Below, piece after piece: positions 8,464-17,867 of a stretch of DNA of 64,000 nt. Numbering within the stretch: the first letter of the stretch is position 1; every line of letters starts with the position of its first letter. A model generated the notes under the pieces. The model ran no database searches, was not told the origin of the DNA, and was given only the letters and a program-made list of their open reading frames with translations. Location: assembly GCF_003205575.1 (NCBI RefSeq), contig NZ_PYBW01000005.1, positions 1 through 64,000 on the forward strand. Direction: 5' to 3'. Position numbers and translations under genes: made by a program. Source of the DNA: Streptomyces tateyamensis (lineage in GTDB: Bacteria > Actinomycetota > Actinomycetes > Streptomycetales > Streptomycetaceae).

Positions 8464-8788
8464 GACCTGTGGCGCCCAGGGGCTGGGCCACCAGGTCCGC
8501 ACCACCGGCGGCGAGCTGCGCCCCGACCTGAACGGCACCACCTCCGAGTCGGCCTGGCCCCCTCTCCGAGGTCCACGCCCTGCGCCGCTGCTCGCTCGTC
8601 GACACCGGCCTCGCCCTGGCCCATTCCCCCCTCCCCCGCCATCGGCCACGTCCGGCCCACCGCGGACGGCGGCCTGGTGCAGCACCGGTGCCGGCGGCGC
8701 TTGGTCCAAATGGCCGGTTCGAGAAGACCGGCCCGGACCGGGGTGCGTTCATGGACTTACGGCATGAACCACACCACGAGGAGCACTC
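8464..8788. other. 325-bp gap, no intact gene
   Basis: The stretch is GC-rich and has short frames reading GHQVRTTGGELRPDLNG and LRRCSLVDTGLALAHSPL, separated by frame changes. They might be a decayed gene, but I recognise no family. The promoter of the small gene at 8789 must lie in its last part. Confidence 0.35.
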
Positions 8789-8959
8789 ATGGGTATTTCG
8801 GACCAGTTCAAGGACAAGGCCAACGAGCTCTCGGAGCAGGCGAAGTCGGCGATGAGGAACCAGGGCGGCAAGACGGAGGAAGCCGAGCAGAAGGCCAGGG
8901 AGAAGGCCGAAGAAATGATGCCGGGCGGGCACGAGGACGAGACGCAGCAGGACGGCTAG
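8789..8959 (+). CDS. Small hydrophilic CsbD/Rv0909-like protein, 56 aa
   Basis: Start ATG 8789 with AGGAG about 6 nt upstream, stop TAG. The product starts MGISDQFKDKANELSEQAKS and is a charged, helix-forming, Lys/Glu/Gln-rich peptide with no cysteine or membrane segment. Such 50-70 aa proteins in actinomycetes are annotated as CsbD-like stress proteins or Rv0909-type antitoxins; no toxin gene is adjacent. A strong hairpin follows at 8984, supporting a monocistronic transcript. Family membership is tentative, existence of the gene is likely. Confidence 0.65.
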   Translation: MGISDQFKDKANELSEQAKSAMRNQGGKTEEAEQKAREKAEEMMPGGHEDETQQDG

Positions 8960-8983
8960 TCGTCCTGACTGCGGCTTGCCCTG

Positions 8984-9013
8984 CCTGGGCCCCGCGCGCG
9001 TGCGGGGCCCAGG
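8984..9013. terminator. Hairpin terminator between small gene and desD
   Basis: Perfect 12-bp stem CCTGGGCCCCGC / GCGGGGCCCAGG with a 6-nt loop. It lies between the convergent 3' ends of the 56-aa gene and desD and can serve both. Confidence 0.7.
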
Positions 9014-9099
9014 TAGGCCGCGCCCAGGATCAACCAGCGAGCAGAAAGCGGCACTTGGATGCCACGTCCGCCCCCGCCGCGCCTCGACCGTCTGAGCAG

Positions 9100-10893
9100 T
9101 CACCGCCGCCGCGGCGCGTGCGCCGCGATCGGGTTGACCAGTTCGCCCACCAGCTGGAGCGCCGCGGCCGGGTCCCCGAGGTCCACCATCTGCTGGTTGT
9201 TGCGCAGTTGGAGCCGGTTGAGGCAGGAGAGCGGGAACGTCCCGGCGAACGGGTCGAAGCGCTCGAACTTCGCTGCCAGCTCGGGTACTTGGTCCTGGTA
9301 GTCGGCGACCACCTCGGCGACGGTGCGCCAGAAGTCGTCCTCGGGCAGCGTGCCGGCCTCGTCCAGGGTGGCCGCGAGGTAGCGGAAGAAGCAGTCGAAG
9401 ACGTCGGTGAAGACGGACAGCAGCTTCAGGTGGTCGGGGATGTCCGCCCGCACCCGCCGGACCGGCTCGGGCAGCTCCGCCTGCGGGTCCATCACCACGA
9501 TCTCCTCGGCGATGTCCTTGAAGATCGCCCGCCGCACGGTGCCGGACTCGTCCAGCACCAGGATGACGTTCTCACCGTGCGGCATGAAGGCCAGGTCGTG
9601 GGCGTAGAAGCTGTGCAGCAGCGGGGTCAGGTAGGCGTCCAGGTAGCGGCGCAGCCAGGCTTCGGGGGCCAGCCCGGACTGCTGCACCAGCGCGGCGGCC
9701 AGCGAGCCGCCCCAGCGGTCGGTGTGCAGCAGCGCGGCCATGGTGGCCAGCCGCTCGCCAGGAGCGAGCGAGGGCACCGGGCTCTCCCGCCAGAGCGCGG
9801 CCAGCATCCTGCGGTACGGCGAGTACCGGTCGGTGGCGGCCTCGAACTGGCGGTGCCGGTAGCCGATGGCGGCGTGTTCACGAATGACCGTCAGGCCGGT
9901 GCCGCGCAACACCGGGTCCTGCTCGATCAGTTCGGCCAGCCAGTCGTTGATCGCCGGGGCGGCTTCCATGTAGGCGGCGGACAGACCCCGCATGAAGCCC
10001 ATGTTCAGCACCGAGATGGCGGTCTTGACGTAGTGCCGGGTCGGGTCGCTGGTGTTGAAGAAGGTCCGGATCGACTGCTGCGCGAGGTACTCGTCCGTGC
10101 CTTCGCCGAGCAGCACCAGACGGCGGGCGGCCAACTCCCCGGCGAAGGTGACGGAGAGCTTGTTCTCCCACTGCCAGGGGTGGACCGGCAGCAGGTGGTA
10201 GTCGGCCGGATCGAGGCCGAGGCCGGTGAGCACCGCGGCGAACCGGTCCCGCTCGGCCTGGCTCAACTCCGCTGCCAGGTGCCGCTCGTAGTCGGTGTCC
10301 GCGCCGCAGGTGAAGACCGAGTGGGCGCGGTGCGCCGCCAGCCAGACCAGACGCAGCGGATGCGCCGCCTCGGGGGCGTAGCGGTGGTACTCCTCCCCGT
10401 CGAAGCCGATCCGGCCGTTGTTGGCGACGAAGCCCGGGTGGCCCTCCGTCATGCCGGTCTCGATCGCCTGGAACCCGGCCCGGGCCAGCTCGGCGGCGGT
10501 CGGCTCGGGGCGGGCCAGCTTGTAGGCCGACCCGGCCAGGGTGGAGGTGATCTCCTCCAGGTAGACCGGCAGCACCTGGTCGGACAGGCCGAGGGTGGTG
10601 CGCAGCTCGAGCAGGAAGTCGACGGCGTCCAGCGGCAGTTCCTCCGCACCCCGGTGGCGGGTGATCGAGTCGGCGGCCACCTGCCAGTGGTCGAGCCGGA
10701 GCAGTCGGGCGGCGAAACGGTACTCCACGGTGCCGTCGTCGGACCGCACCCGGTACCGGCCGTCGCCCAACTCCTCGGGCGCGAGCAGGCGTTCGTGGCT
10801 GAACTCGGCCAGTGCCTTGCGGACCAGCCGGCGGTTGGCCGCGGCCCAGGTGTCCGGACGCAGGTGGGCGAGGTGGTGGTCGGTGGGGGTCAT
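9100..10893 (-). CDS. desD: NIS siderophore synthetase DesD (IucA/IucC family)
   Basis: 597 aa, the usual DesD length. It is an ATP-dependent NRPS-independent siderophore synthetase that oligomerises and macrocyclises N-hydroxy-N-succinyl-cadaverine to desferrioxamine E or related compounds. Family signatures include HPWQWENKL, the C-terminal KTAISVLNMGFMRGLS and FMPHGENVILVLD. Start ATG 10893 overlaps the desC stop (ATGA). It is the last gene of desABCD and ends at a shared hairpin. Iron repression through the box before desA is expected. Confidence 0.93.
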   Translation of the reverse strand: MTPTDHHLAHLRPDTWAAANRRLVRKALAEFSHERLLAPEELGDGRYRVRSDDGTVEYRFAARLLRLDHWQVAADSITRHRGAEELPLDAVDFLLELRTTLGLSDQVLPVYLEEITSTLAGSAYKLARPEPTAAELARAGFQAIETGMTEGHPGFVANNGRIGFDGEEYHRYAPEAAHPLRLVWLAAHRAHSVFTCGADTDYERHLAAELSQAERDRFAAVLTGLGLDPADYHLLPVHPWQWENKLSVTFAGELAARRLVLLGEGTDEYLAQQSIRTFFNTSDPTRHYVKTAISVLNMGFMRGLSAAYMEAAPAINDWLAELIEQDPVLRGTGLTVIREHAAIGYRHRQFEAATDRYSPYRRMLAALWRESPVPSLAPGERLATMAALLHTDRWGGSLAAALVQQSGLAPEAWLRRYLDAYLTPLLHSFYAHDLAFMPHGENVILVLDESGTVRRAIFKDIAEEIVVMDPQAELPEPVRRVRADIPDHLKLLSVFTDVFDCFFRYLAATLDEAGTLPEDDFWRTVAEVVADYQDQVPELAAKFERFDPFAGTFPLSCLNRLQLRNNQQMVDLGDPAAALQLVGELVNPIAAHAPRRR

Positions 10894-11471
10894 CCGCGGG
10901 CTCCGGTGGTGGCGGCGAGGAACTGTTCGCGGGTGCAGAAGCTGAGCAGCGCCTCCTTCTCGGGCTTGCTGATCGGGCCGGCCGGCACGAAGCCCACGGC
11001 GGCGTTGAGCGCGTGCACGGCCGTGTTGCGCAGGTCCGGCTCGACCACCACCCGGCGGGCGGCTGGGTCGTCGAGCACGAAGGCGACCACGGTGGTGATG
11101 ACGGCCAGGGTGAAGCCGTGCACCGGCCGCGCGGCGGCCGGGCAGAGGAAGTGCATCCCGACATCGCCCGGCTGCGCGGGGTACAGGCCCACCAGCTCGG
11201 CGCGGGCCGGGTCGTATCGCTCCAGCAGGAAGGCGGGTTCGCCCTGCCACAGGCCGAGGAAGGCCTCGTGGTGGGGGTGTTCGGCGACCCGGCGGTACGC
11301 GGCGGTCACCTCGTCGACCGAGAGTCCCTGCATCATCCAGAAGGCGGCCTTGGGGTGGGTCACCCAGGCGTGCAGCACGGCCGCGTCGGTGTTCAGGTCG
11401 AGCGGGCGGACGGCGAACTCGCCGAGTGCCGGATCGGTGCGGGTGTACAGCGTGGCGGCGGCGGTGCTCAT
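10890..11471 (-). CDS. desC: Siderophore acyltransferase DesC (GNAT/IucB-like)
   Basis: 193 aa. It acylates N-hydroxycadaverine with succinyl-, acetyl- or other acyl-CoA to give the hydroxamate monomer. The sequence has the siderophore acetyltransferase layout: [19 protein letters not shown] at the N-terminus, HPKAAFWMM, and a C-terminal acyl-CoA-binding part ([21 protein letters not shown]). It overlaps desD by 4 nt and desB by 4 nt, giving tight translational coupling. Confidence 0.92.
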   Translation of the reverse strand: MSTAAATLYTRTDPALGEFAVRPLDLNTDAAVLHAWVTHPKAAFWMMQGLSVDEVTAAYRRVAEHPHHEAFLGLWQGEPAFLLERYDPARAELVGLYPAQPGDVGMHFLCPAAARPVHGFTLAVITTVVAFVLDDPAARRVVVEPDLRNTAVHALNAAVGFVPAGPISKPEKEALLSFCTREQFLAATTGARG

Positions 11472-12760
11472 GCGACCAGCCCCTCGGGGGCACCGAACTC
11501 CTGGAAGGCGATGGACTTCTCGACCGGGTAGACCTCACGGCCGGTCAGCTCGCGCAGGATCCAGGAGTTGCGGTACGGGCCCATGCCGAGGTCGGGCGAG
11601 GTGATGCTGTGGGTGTGGGTGGCGCCGTTCTGCAGGAAGATCCCCCGGCCGGTGGTGTCGATGCTGTAGTTGCGGGCCACGTCGAAGCGACCGCGGCTGT
11701 CGTGCCGGATCCGGTCGAGCACCGGGGCCAGGAAGGCCGGGGTGCGGTACCTGTAGCCGGTGGCCAGCACCAGCCCCTCGGTCTCCAGGGTGAACTCGCG
11801 CTGTTGCTCGGCGTGGTGCAGGCCCAGGGTGTAGCGTCCGGCGGCCTCGTCCCAGGCGGCCGTCCGCACCGCGGTGTGGGTGAAGAGCCGGGTGGGCACC
11901 GGTCCGCCGACGCTCTTCTGGTAGAGCAGGTCGTAGATGCCGTTGATCAGGTCGGCGTCGATGCCCTTGAACAGGCTCTTCTGCTCGGCCTCCAGGCGGT
12001 AGCGGGTCTCCTGCGGCAGGGCGTGGAAGTAGTCCACGTACTCGGGGGAGGTCAGCTCCAGGGTGAGCTTGGTGTACTCCAGCGGGAAGAACCGCGGTGA
12101 GCGGGTCACCCAGTTGAGCTTGTAGCCGTGCACCTCGGTCTCGGCCAGCAGGTCGTAGTAGATCTCGGCGGCGCTCTGGCCGCTGCCGACCACGGTGATG
12201 CTCCGCTTGCGCTGCAGCGCCGCCTTGGCCGCGAGGTAGCCGGAGTTGTGCACCAGGTCGCCGCCCAGGCCCTGGCAGGCCTCGGGCAGGTGCGGCGGGG
12301 TGCCGGTGCCGAGCACCAGGTGGCGGGCGCGGTAACTGGCGCTGCCCGTCGCGGTGGTGGCCGTGACGGTGTACAGACCCTCGCTCTCGTCGTACTCGAC
12401 CAGGGTGACCCGGTGGCCGAACCGCACCGAGCCGAGCTTGCCGGCGGCCCAGCGGCAGTAGGCGTTGTACTCGGCGCGGACCGGGTAGAACTGCTCCCGG
12501 ATGTAGAACGGGTAGAGCCGCCCGCTCTCCTTCAGGTAGCTGAGGAAGGAGTACGGCGAGGTCGGGTCGGCCAGCGTCACCAGGTCGGCCAGGAACGGCG
12601 TCTGCAGGGTGGCGAAGTCCAGCAGCATGCCGGGGTGCCAGTCGAACTGGGGCTTCTCCTCCAGGAAGACGCCGTCCAGGTCGTCCAGCGGGGCGGTCAG
12701 GCAGGCCAGGCCCAGGTTGTAGGGGCCGAGCCCGATGGCGATGAAGTCATGAGTGGACAC
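11468..12760 (-). CDS. desB: Cadaverine N-monooxygenase DesB
   Basis: 430 aa from the GTG at 12760, with GGAG 6 nt upstream. A flavin-dependent amine N-hydroxylase: N-terminal FAD motif [19 protein letters not shown]-binding motif [18 protein letters not shown], and the C-terminal family motif [12 protein letters not shown]. It converts cadaverine to N-hydroxycadaverine with O2 and NADPH. Position between the decarboxylase and the acyltransferase matches the order of the pathway. Confidence 0.93.
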   Translation of the reverse strand: MSTHDFIAIGLGPYNLGLACLTAPLDDLDGVFLEEKPQFDWHPGMLLDFATLQTPFLADLVTLADPTSPYSFLSYLKESGRLYPFYIREQFYPVRAEYNAYCRWAAGKLGSVRFGHRVTLVEYDESEGLYTVTATTATGSASYRARHLVLGTGTPPHLPEACQGLGGDLVHNSGYLAAKAALQRKRSITVVGSGQSAAEIYYDLLAETEVHGYKLNWVTRSPRFFPLEYTKLTLELTSPEYVDYFHALPQETRYRLEAEQKSLFKGIDADLINGIYDLLYQKSVGGPVPTRLFTHTAVRTAAWDEAAGRYTLGLHHAEQQREFTLETEGLVLATGYRYRTPAFLAPVLDRIRHDSRGRFDVARNYSIDTTGRGIFLQNGATHTHSITSPDLGMGPYRNSWILRELTGREVYPVEKSIAFQEFGAPEGLVA

Positions 12761-12788
12761 GGGGTTCTCCAGTGCGGGTGTCGGAGGC

Positions 12789-14306
12789 TCAGGCGGCAGC
12801 GGGCGCGGCCAGGCGGCCGGCGGCGTGCCCCGCGAGCAGGTCGAGCACCTGCTCGATGTCGTCCAACGTGGTCTCGGGATTGAGCAGGGTGAACTTGAGG
12901 TAGTGCCGACCGTCCACCTTGGTGCCCGCCACCACGGCCGCGCCGGAGGCGGCCAGCGCCTCGCGGGCGTGCAGGTTGGCGCGGTCGAGCTGCTCGCCGT
13001 CGGGCGCGCCAACCGGGCGGTACCGGAAGACCACGGTGGACAGCTGCGAGCGGGTGACCACCTCGAAGCGCGGGTCGGTGCTCAGCAGGTCGTGGGCGGC
13101 GGCGGCCCGGTCGACCACCTCGTCGAAGAGGCTGCCGAGGGCGTCCGCTCCCATGATGCGCAGGGTCAGCCAGAGCTTGAGGGCGTCGAAGCGGCGGGTG
13201 GTCTGGATCGACTTGTCGACCTGGTTGGGGATCCGCTGCTCGACCGTACGGGCCGGATTGAGGTAGTCGGCGTGGTAGGTCGCGTGCCGCAGCACCGCGC
13301 TGTCGCTGACCACCAGGGCGCTCGAACTGACCGGCTGGAAGAAGGACTTGTGGTAGTCCACGGTGACCGAGTCGGCCCGCTCGATGCCGTCCAGCAGGTG
13401 CCGGCGGGTCGGCGAGACCAGCAGGCCGCAGCCGTAGGCGGCGTCCACGTGCAGCCGGACCCCGGCCTGCTCGCACAGGTCGGCGACCACCGGCAGCGGG
13501 TCGATGGTGCCGAAGTCGGTGGTCCCGGCGGTGGCCACCACGGCCATCACCGGCAGGCCCGCGGCCCGGCAGCGGTCCAGCTCGCGGGCCAGCGCCGCGG
13601 TGTCCATCCGGCGGTCGGTGCCGGTGGGGACCGAGATCACCGCGTCCGGGCTCAGTCCGAGCATCTTGGCGGACTTCTGCACGCTGAAGTGCCCGGCCCG
13701 GGAGGCGAGCACGCGCAGCCGGGGCAGCAGGGCCGTCCGGTCCTCGACCGAGGCGGCGCGGGTCAGGGCCTCCTCGCGGGCCAGCAGCAGCGCCTGGAAG
13801 TTGGACTGGCTGCCGCCGCTGGTGAACACGCCGTCGGCGTCCACCCCGAAGCCGATCCGCCCCGCCGTCCAGTCGATCAGCCGGCGCTCGATCAGCGTGC
13901 CGCCCGCACTCTGGTCCCAGGTGTCCAGCGAGGAGTTGACGGCGGTCAGCACGGCCTCGCCGAGCAACGCCGGGATCACCACGGGGCAGTTGAGATGGGC
14001 CAGGTAGCGCGGGTGGTGAAAGTAGACCGCGTCGCGCAGGTAGACGCCCTCCAACTCGTCCAGCGCGGCGGCCGGGTCCTCCAGCGGCCGGTCCAGGTCG
14101 ATGTCGACGATCTCCGGGGCCAGCTGCTGGGGGGAGATCCCGCTGAACGGGCGGTCGGTGCGGGCGATCCGGTCGCTGACCCGCTCGACCCCGGCGGCCA
14201 GCGCCTCCCGATAGGAGGCGAGCGTGCGGTCGTTGAAGAGGTGCTGTCGCGCGCGCACCGCGCTGCCGGCCGGGCGGGTCTGGACCGCAGGTACTTGGGA
14301 GCTCAT
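12789..14306 (-). CDS. desA: PLP-dependent lysine decarboxylase DesA
   Basis: 505 aa from ATG 14306, which has GAGGA 8 nt upstream; an in-frame TTG at 14321 is a weaker start. Group II PLP decarboxylase: PLP lysine in [10 protein letters not shown] (Lys320), AYGCG upstream, and substrate pocket [11 protein letters not shown]. It decarboxylates lysine to cadaverine, the first step to desferrioxamine. First gene of desABCD, with an iron box about 90 bp upstream, so expression should be low when iron is plentiful. Confidence 0.93.
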   Translation of the reverse strand: MSSQVPAVQTRPAGSAVRARQHLFNDRTLASYREALAAGVERVSDRIARTDRPFSGISPQQLAPEIVDIDLDRPLEDPAAALDELEGVYLRDAVYFHHPRYLAHLNCPVVIPALLGEAVLTAVNSSLDTWDQSAGGTLIERRLIDWTAGRIGFGVDADGVFTSGGSQSNFQALLLAREEALTRAASVEDRTALLPRLRVLASRAGHFSVQKSAKMLGLSPDAVISVPTGTDRRMDTAALARELDRCRAAGLPVMAVVATAGTTDFGTIDPLPVVADLCEQAGVRLHVDAAYGCGLLVSPTRRHLLDGIERADSVTVDYHKSFFQPVSSSALVVSDSAVLRHATYHADYLNPARTVEQRIPNQVDKSIQTTRRFDALKLWLTLRIMGADALGSLFDEVVDRAAAAHDLLSTDPRFEVVTRSQLSTVVFRYRPVGAPDGEQLDRANLHAREALAASGAAVVAGTKVDGRHYLKFTLLNPETTLDDIEQVLDLLAGHAAGRLAAPAAA

Positions 14307-14392
14307 CAATTCAGTCCTCAACGGTCACGTGGGCACGGAGGGAGGCAGGAAACTGGCGTCGAACGATCGAGAGGCGATCAGTTCCGCTCAAC

Positions 14393-14411
14393 TTAGGTAA
14401 GCCTATCCTAA
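14393..14411 (-). promoter_or_regulatory. Iron box upstream of desA
   Basis: TTAGGTAAGCCTATCCTAA matches the 19-bp DmdR1/IdeR/DtxR consensus TTAGGTTAGSCTAACCTAA at most positions. Fe2+-loaded DmdR1 would bind here and repress desABCD. Confidence 0.88.
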
Positions 14412-14426
14412 CTGACCGGTAACGCG

Positions 14427-14458
14427 AAGGCCCGCCCCCGCGTACGGGGGCGGGCCTT
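14427..14458 (-). terminator. Hairpin terminator between SIP gene and desA promoter
   Basis: Perfect 14-bp stem AAGGCCCGCCCCCG / CGGGGGCGGGCCTT with a CGTA loop. It lies just past the stop of the siderophore-interacting protein gene and insulates the desA iron-box promoter from read-through. Confidence 0.78.
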
Positions 14459-14486
14459 GAGGCGTCCAGAACGAACTGACGAACAG

Positions 14487-15410
14487 TCAAGAAGACGAAG
14501 ACGCGAGCTTTTCCGCGCGCAACTGCTCCTCGGAGGCGCCGCGGCGCCAGTAGCCGGAGAACTCCACCCGGCGGCGGTCCACCCCGCGCTCCCCGACCAG
14601 GTGTCGGCGCAGCCCCCGGACGGTGGCGGACTCCCCCGCCAGCCACACGTACGGCGTGCCGGCGGGCAGGTCGGCCGTGCGCACCGCCCCGGCCAGCGGG
14701 CTCCCGGCCGCGCCCGGTTCCCGGACCAGCCAGGTGATCGCGACCTCCGCGCGGCTCGGCAGGTCCAGGATGTCGTGCGGGTGCGGTACCTCGATCCAGG
14801 CCCGGACCGCCGTCCCGGCCGGGAGCCAGTCCAGGATGCCCCCGAGCGCGGGCAGCGCGGTCTCGTCGGCGGCCAGCAGCACCCAGTCGGTGTCGGCGGG
14901 CGGGCGGAAGCCGACGCTGCGGTTGTCCGCCACGGCCGGGCCGAGCAGCACCACCCGGTCCCCCGGCGCGGCGCCGGCCGCCCACCGGGAGGCCGGACCT
15001 GACTGGCCGGCGGAAGCAGCCGGACCGTCAGGGTCGATGCCGTGCAGCGCGAAGTCCACGTCCACCTCGTCCGGGCCCCGGCGCCGGTCGCGCACCGTGT
15101 AGGAGCGCAGCACCGCCCGCTCCTCCTCCGGCAGCGCCCGCCATGCCCCGTACCAGCCCGCGCCGGTGCGGTCCGGCAGCAGCGGGGCCTGCTGCCCCGG
15201 GTGCGGCAGGAAGAGCGAGAAGCTCTGGTCCCGCCCGCCGGAGGCGAGTCCCGCCAACTGCTCGCCGCCGAAGGTGATCCGGGTCAGCGTCGGACCGAGC
15301 CGGCGGGCGCGCAGCACGTGCGCGTCGAAGAAGCGGAACTGCCCGGAGACCAGACCCGGGTCCTCGGCCGGGCCGGGCACGGTGCCACCGGATCCCATGT
15401 CGTGGGCCAC
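14487..15410 (-). CDS. Siderophore-interacting protein (FAD-dependent ferric-siderophore reductase)
   Basis: 307 aa from the GTG at 15410 (AGGAAGG 13 nt upstream); ATG 15398 is an alternative start. ViuB/SIP family: the N-terminal FAD-binding barrel holds RSYTVRD, with a PGDRVVLLGP loop. The C-terminal NAD(P)H-type domain has WVLLAADETALPALGGIL and a WLAGESATVRGLRRHL loop. It reduces ferric siderophore in the cytoplasm to release Fe2+. It starts six bases after the binding-protein gene ends, so the two form one operon under the 16593 iron box. Confidence 0.9.
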   Translation of the reverse strand: MAHDMGSGGTVPGPAEDPGLVSGQFRFFDAHVLRARRLGPTLTRITFGGEQLAGLASGGRDQSFSLFLPHPGQQAPLLPDRTGAGWYGAWRALPEEERAVLRSYTVRDRRRGPDEVDVDFALHGIDPDGPAASAGQSGPASRWAAGAAPGDRVVLLGPAVADNRSVGFRPPADTDWVLLAADETALPALGGILDWLPAGTAVRAWIEVPHPHDILDLPSRAEVAITWLVREPGAAGSPLAGAVRTADLPAGTPYVWLAGESATVRGLRRHLVGERGVDRRRVEFSGYWRRGASEEQLRAEKLASSSS

Positions 15411-15415
15411 CGCGA

Positions 15416-16483
15416 TCAGCCGGCCTTCCTGGCGGACCGGATGTCCTTGGCCAGCCGCTCCAGCAGTGGAGCCGCGCCGGCATAGGAGAACCGCGGCACC
15501 GAGCTCCACGGGGTGATCTGACCGGCCTTCACGGCCGGCAGTTGTCCCCAGGCGGGCTTGGCCGCGAGGTCCTTGGGCTGCAGCGAGGTGCTGCGGTCGT
15601 CCAGCAGCAGCAGGTCGGCCCGGTACTTGCCGGCGTTCTCCCAGCTGAGGCCCTCGTAGTAGCCGCCGGCGTCCGGCTTGTCCGGCACCACCAGGTCCAC
15701 GCCGAGCTGGGCGAAGTACATCAGGTCGGTGCTGACCTGCGGGTTGCAGGCGTAGAACAGGTCGGCGCTGCCGGAGCAGGCCAGCACCCTGATACCGCCC
15801 GCGGCCTTGGCGGCCTGGCGCATGCTCTCGGCCGCGGCCTCGAAGCGGGCCTTGGCGTCGGTGACCTTCTTGGCGCCCGGGTCGGCGCCGAGCGACTCGG
15901 CGAGCTTGGCGTAGTGCTCGATCGGCTGGGTCATCGGTACCCGGGCCACCGTGATCGCGGCGACGTTCGGGTTGACCTTGAGGATCTTGTCCTTGCTCTC
16001 GTCCGGCAGGTACCAGTAGGCGCCCGGGTCGTACATGTGGGTGACCAGCAGGTCGGGCTGCAGGGCCGCGTACTTCTCGATGTTGAACTCGCCCCAGGCG
16101 TTGCCCAGGATCTCGACCTTGTCCACGGCCAGCTCGCCGGCCTGCGGGTCGGGCTTGCCGTCGGCGGTCTTGGTCTCGCCGAAGACGCCGACGATCTGCC
16201 GGTCCACGCCGAAGTCGACCAGGGCGGCGGCGGTACCGGTGAAGGCGACCACGCGCCTGGGGGTGCCCGGGAGGGAGAACGTCCTGGGCTGGTCGTCGGT
16301 GAAGGTCCAGGGGCCGTTCTTCGGTGCGGCCTTGGGCGAGCCGGCCGCGTCCGCGGCGTCCTTGGCGCCGCCGCTCCCGCAGGCGGCCAGCAGGGCGCCG
16401 AGCGCGGTCGCGCCACCGGCGGCGAGCATGCCGCGGCGGGTGAGCCGACGGGCGGTTTCGGGGTGCGTCACGGTGTCTCTCAC
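15416..16483 (-). CDS. Ferric-siderophore ABC transporter substrate-binding lipoprotein
   Basis: 355 aa. The N-terminus has a twin-arginine-like RRLTRRGMLAAGG followed by lipobox LLAAC (Cys35), so it is exported and lipidated. The mature part is a class III periplasmic-binding (FecB/BtuF-like) fold: PRRVVAFTGTAAALVDFGV, KYAALQPDLLVTHMYDPG, and DLLLLDDRS. Near the des genes it should bind ferrioxamine-type siderophores, as DesE does. It is divergent from the two permease genes and the ATPase gene, sharing the iron-box region. Confidence 0.92.
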   Translation of the reverse strand: MRDTVTHPETARRLTRRGMLAAGGATALGALLAACGSGGAKDAADAAGSPKAAPKNGPWTFTDDQPRTFSLPGTPRRVVAFTGTAAALVDFGVDRQIVGVFGETKTADGKPDPQAGELAVDKVEILGNAWGEFNIEKYAALQPDLLVTHMYDPGAYWYLPDESKDKILKVNPNVAAITVARVPMTQPIEHYAKLAESLGADPGAKKVTDAKARFEAAAESMRQAAKAAGGIRVLACSGSADLFYACNPQVSTDLMYFAQLGVDLVVPDKPDAGGYYEGLSWENAGKYRADLLLLDDRSTSLQPKDLAAKPAWGQLPAVKAGQITPWSSVPRFSYAGAAPLLERLAKDIRSARKAG

Positions 16484-16592
16484 AGGTGCTCAGGAAAGCC
16501 GGGCGGCTTCTCAGGAAGGCCAGGTGGCACGGCGGCCCCGGCCCGAGCGGAACGACCGGGCAGGACGACAGGGCGGGGGCATCGCCGAGCGG

Positions 16593-16617
16593 AACTTAGG
16601 TTAACGTAACCTAAGTT
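16593..16617. promoter_or_regulatory. Iron box in the divergent transporter promoter region
   Basis: An 11-nt arm AACTTAGGTTA is repeated inverted as TAACCTAAGTT around ACG; the core TTAGGTTAACGTAACCTAA fits the DmdR1/IdeR consensus better than the desA box. It sits between the divergent binding-protein and permease genes, so one site can repress both operons. Confidence 0.92.
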
Positions 16618-16677
16618 TCTGTCCAGAGCGCAGGCCGGCTCGCAAAGCCCGCCCGCACCGAGCCCGGAGCCGCCGCC

Positions 16678-17781
16678 GTGTCCGACACCCAGTCATCAGC
16701 TCCGCCCGGGCGGGTGGTCGACGCCGCAGGGGTCCCCGGCGCACCGGTCCCGGACCCGGCCGGCCCACGCCCCGGCCCCCGCGCCATCCTGCGCGCCCCG
16801 GGCCTGCGGGCCGGCGGTCTGCTGGCGGCGGTCCTGTTGCTGGCCGCCGTCGCGGTCGCCGGCCTGGCGGTCGGTGCCAAGCCGCTGCCCCCCGGTCAGG
16901 CCTGGCACGGCCTGCTCGACCCGGACAGCGCCGAGTACACCGTCGTGCACGGGATGCGCCTGCCGCGCACCCTGCTCGGCCTGCTGGTCGGCGCCGGCCT
17001 GGGTCTGGCCGGCGCGGTGATGCAGGCGCTCACCCGCAATCCGCTGGCCGACCCGGGCCTGCTCGGCATCAACGCCGGCGCCTCCGCCGCCGTGGTGACG
17101 GCCAGTTCGCTGCTGGGCGTGGCCACCTTCGCCGGCTACGTCTGGTTCGCGCTCGCCGGGGCCGCCGCGGTGTCGGTCGCCGTGTACGCCGTCGGCGGCG
17201 GCCGGGCCGCCACCCCGGCCCGACTGGCCCTGGCCGGCTCGGCGCTCAACGCCACGCTGTACTCCTACGTCAGCGCGGTGATGCTGCTCGACACCACCTC
17301 GATGGACCGGATGCGGTTCTGGACCGTCGGCTCGCTGGCCGACGCCCGCCCGGCGACCGTGCTCAAGGTGCTGCCCTTCGTCGCGGCCGGCCTGCTGCTC
17401 GCCCTGCTGACGGCCCGCCCGCTCAACGCGCTGGCGCTGGGCGACGAGGCCGCCAAGGCGCTCGGCGCCCGCCCCGGCGCCGTGCGTGCCGCCGCCATCG
17501 TGGCCGTCACCCTGCTGTGCGGCGCGGCCACGGCGGCCTGCGGGCCCGTCGTCTTCGTCGGCCTGATGGTGCCGCACCTGGTCCGCGCCCTCACCGGCCC
17601 CGACCTGCGCTGGCTCTTCCCGTACTGCGCCGTGCTCGCCCCGGCCCTGTTCCTCGGCGCCGACGTGCTCGGCCGGCTGCTCGGCCGCCCCGGCGAGGTG
17701 CAGGTCGGCGTGGTCACGGCGGTGCTGGGCGGGCCGTTCTTCCTCTACTTCGCCAGGCGCGGAAAGGCGGCCCGCGCATGA
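16678..17781 (+). CDS. FecCD-family siderophore ABC permease, subunit 1
   Basis: 367 aa with about nine to ten membrane helices. FecCD signatures: RLPRTLLGLLVGAGLGLAGA, MQALTRNPLADPGLLGINAGA, and the ATPase-contact loop with the LGARPG region. An unusually long Pro-rich cytoplasmic N-terminus (about 40 aa) precedes the first helix; the start is GTG 16678. It overlaps the next permease gene (ATGA). Forms the heterodimeric channel for ferric siderophore. Confidence 0.92.
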   Translation: MSDTQSSAPPGRVVDAAGVPGAPVPDPAGPRPGPRAILRAPGLRAGGLLAAVLLLAAVAVAGLAVGAKPLPPGQAWHGLLDPDSAEYTVVHGMRLPRTLLGLLVGAGLGLAGAVMQALTRNPLADPGLLGINAGASAAVVTASSLLGVATFAGYVWFALAGAAAVSVAVYAVGGGRAATPARLALAGSALNATLYSYVSAVMLLDTTSMDRMRFWTVGSLADARPATVLKVLPFVAAGLLLALLTARPLNALALGDEAAKALGARPGAVRAAAIVAVTLLCGAATAACGPVVFVGLMVPHLVRALTGPDLRWLFPYCAVLAPALFLGADVLGRLLGRPGEVQVGVVTAVLGGPFFLYFARRGKAARA

Positions 17782-17867
17782 GCACGATCCGCACCGCCCG
17801 CCGGCCCATGAGCACGATCCGCACCGCCCGCCGGCCCATGAGCACGATCCGCACCGCCCGCCCGGGC
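17778..17867 (+). repeat. Three tandem 30-bp repeats, each beginning with ATG
   Basis: The 30-bp unit at 17778 is repeated exactly at 17808; the copy at 17838 is identical for its first 24 bases and then diverges. Each unit starts with an in-frame ATG and encodes MSTIRTARRP (last copy MSTIRTARPG). The N-terminus of the second permease is therefore triplicated, with three possible starts. Confidence 0.93.

Noticed and set aside
8677..11604. 975-codon plus frame opposite desD-desB
   Set aside because: Antisense shadow of the des genes; the small 56-aa gene in another frame has the ribosome site.
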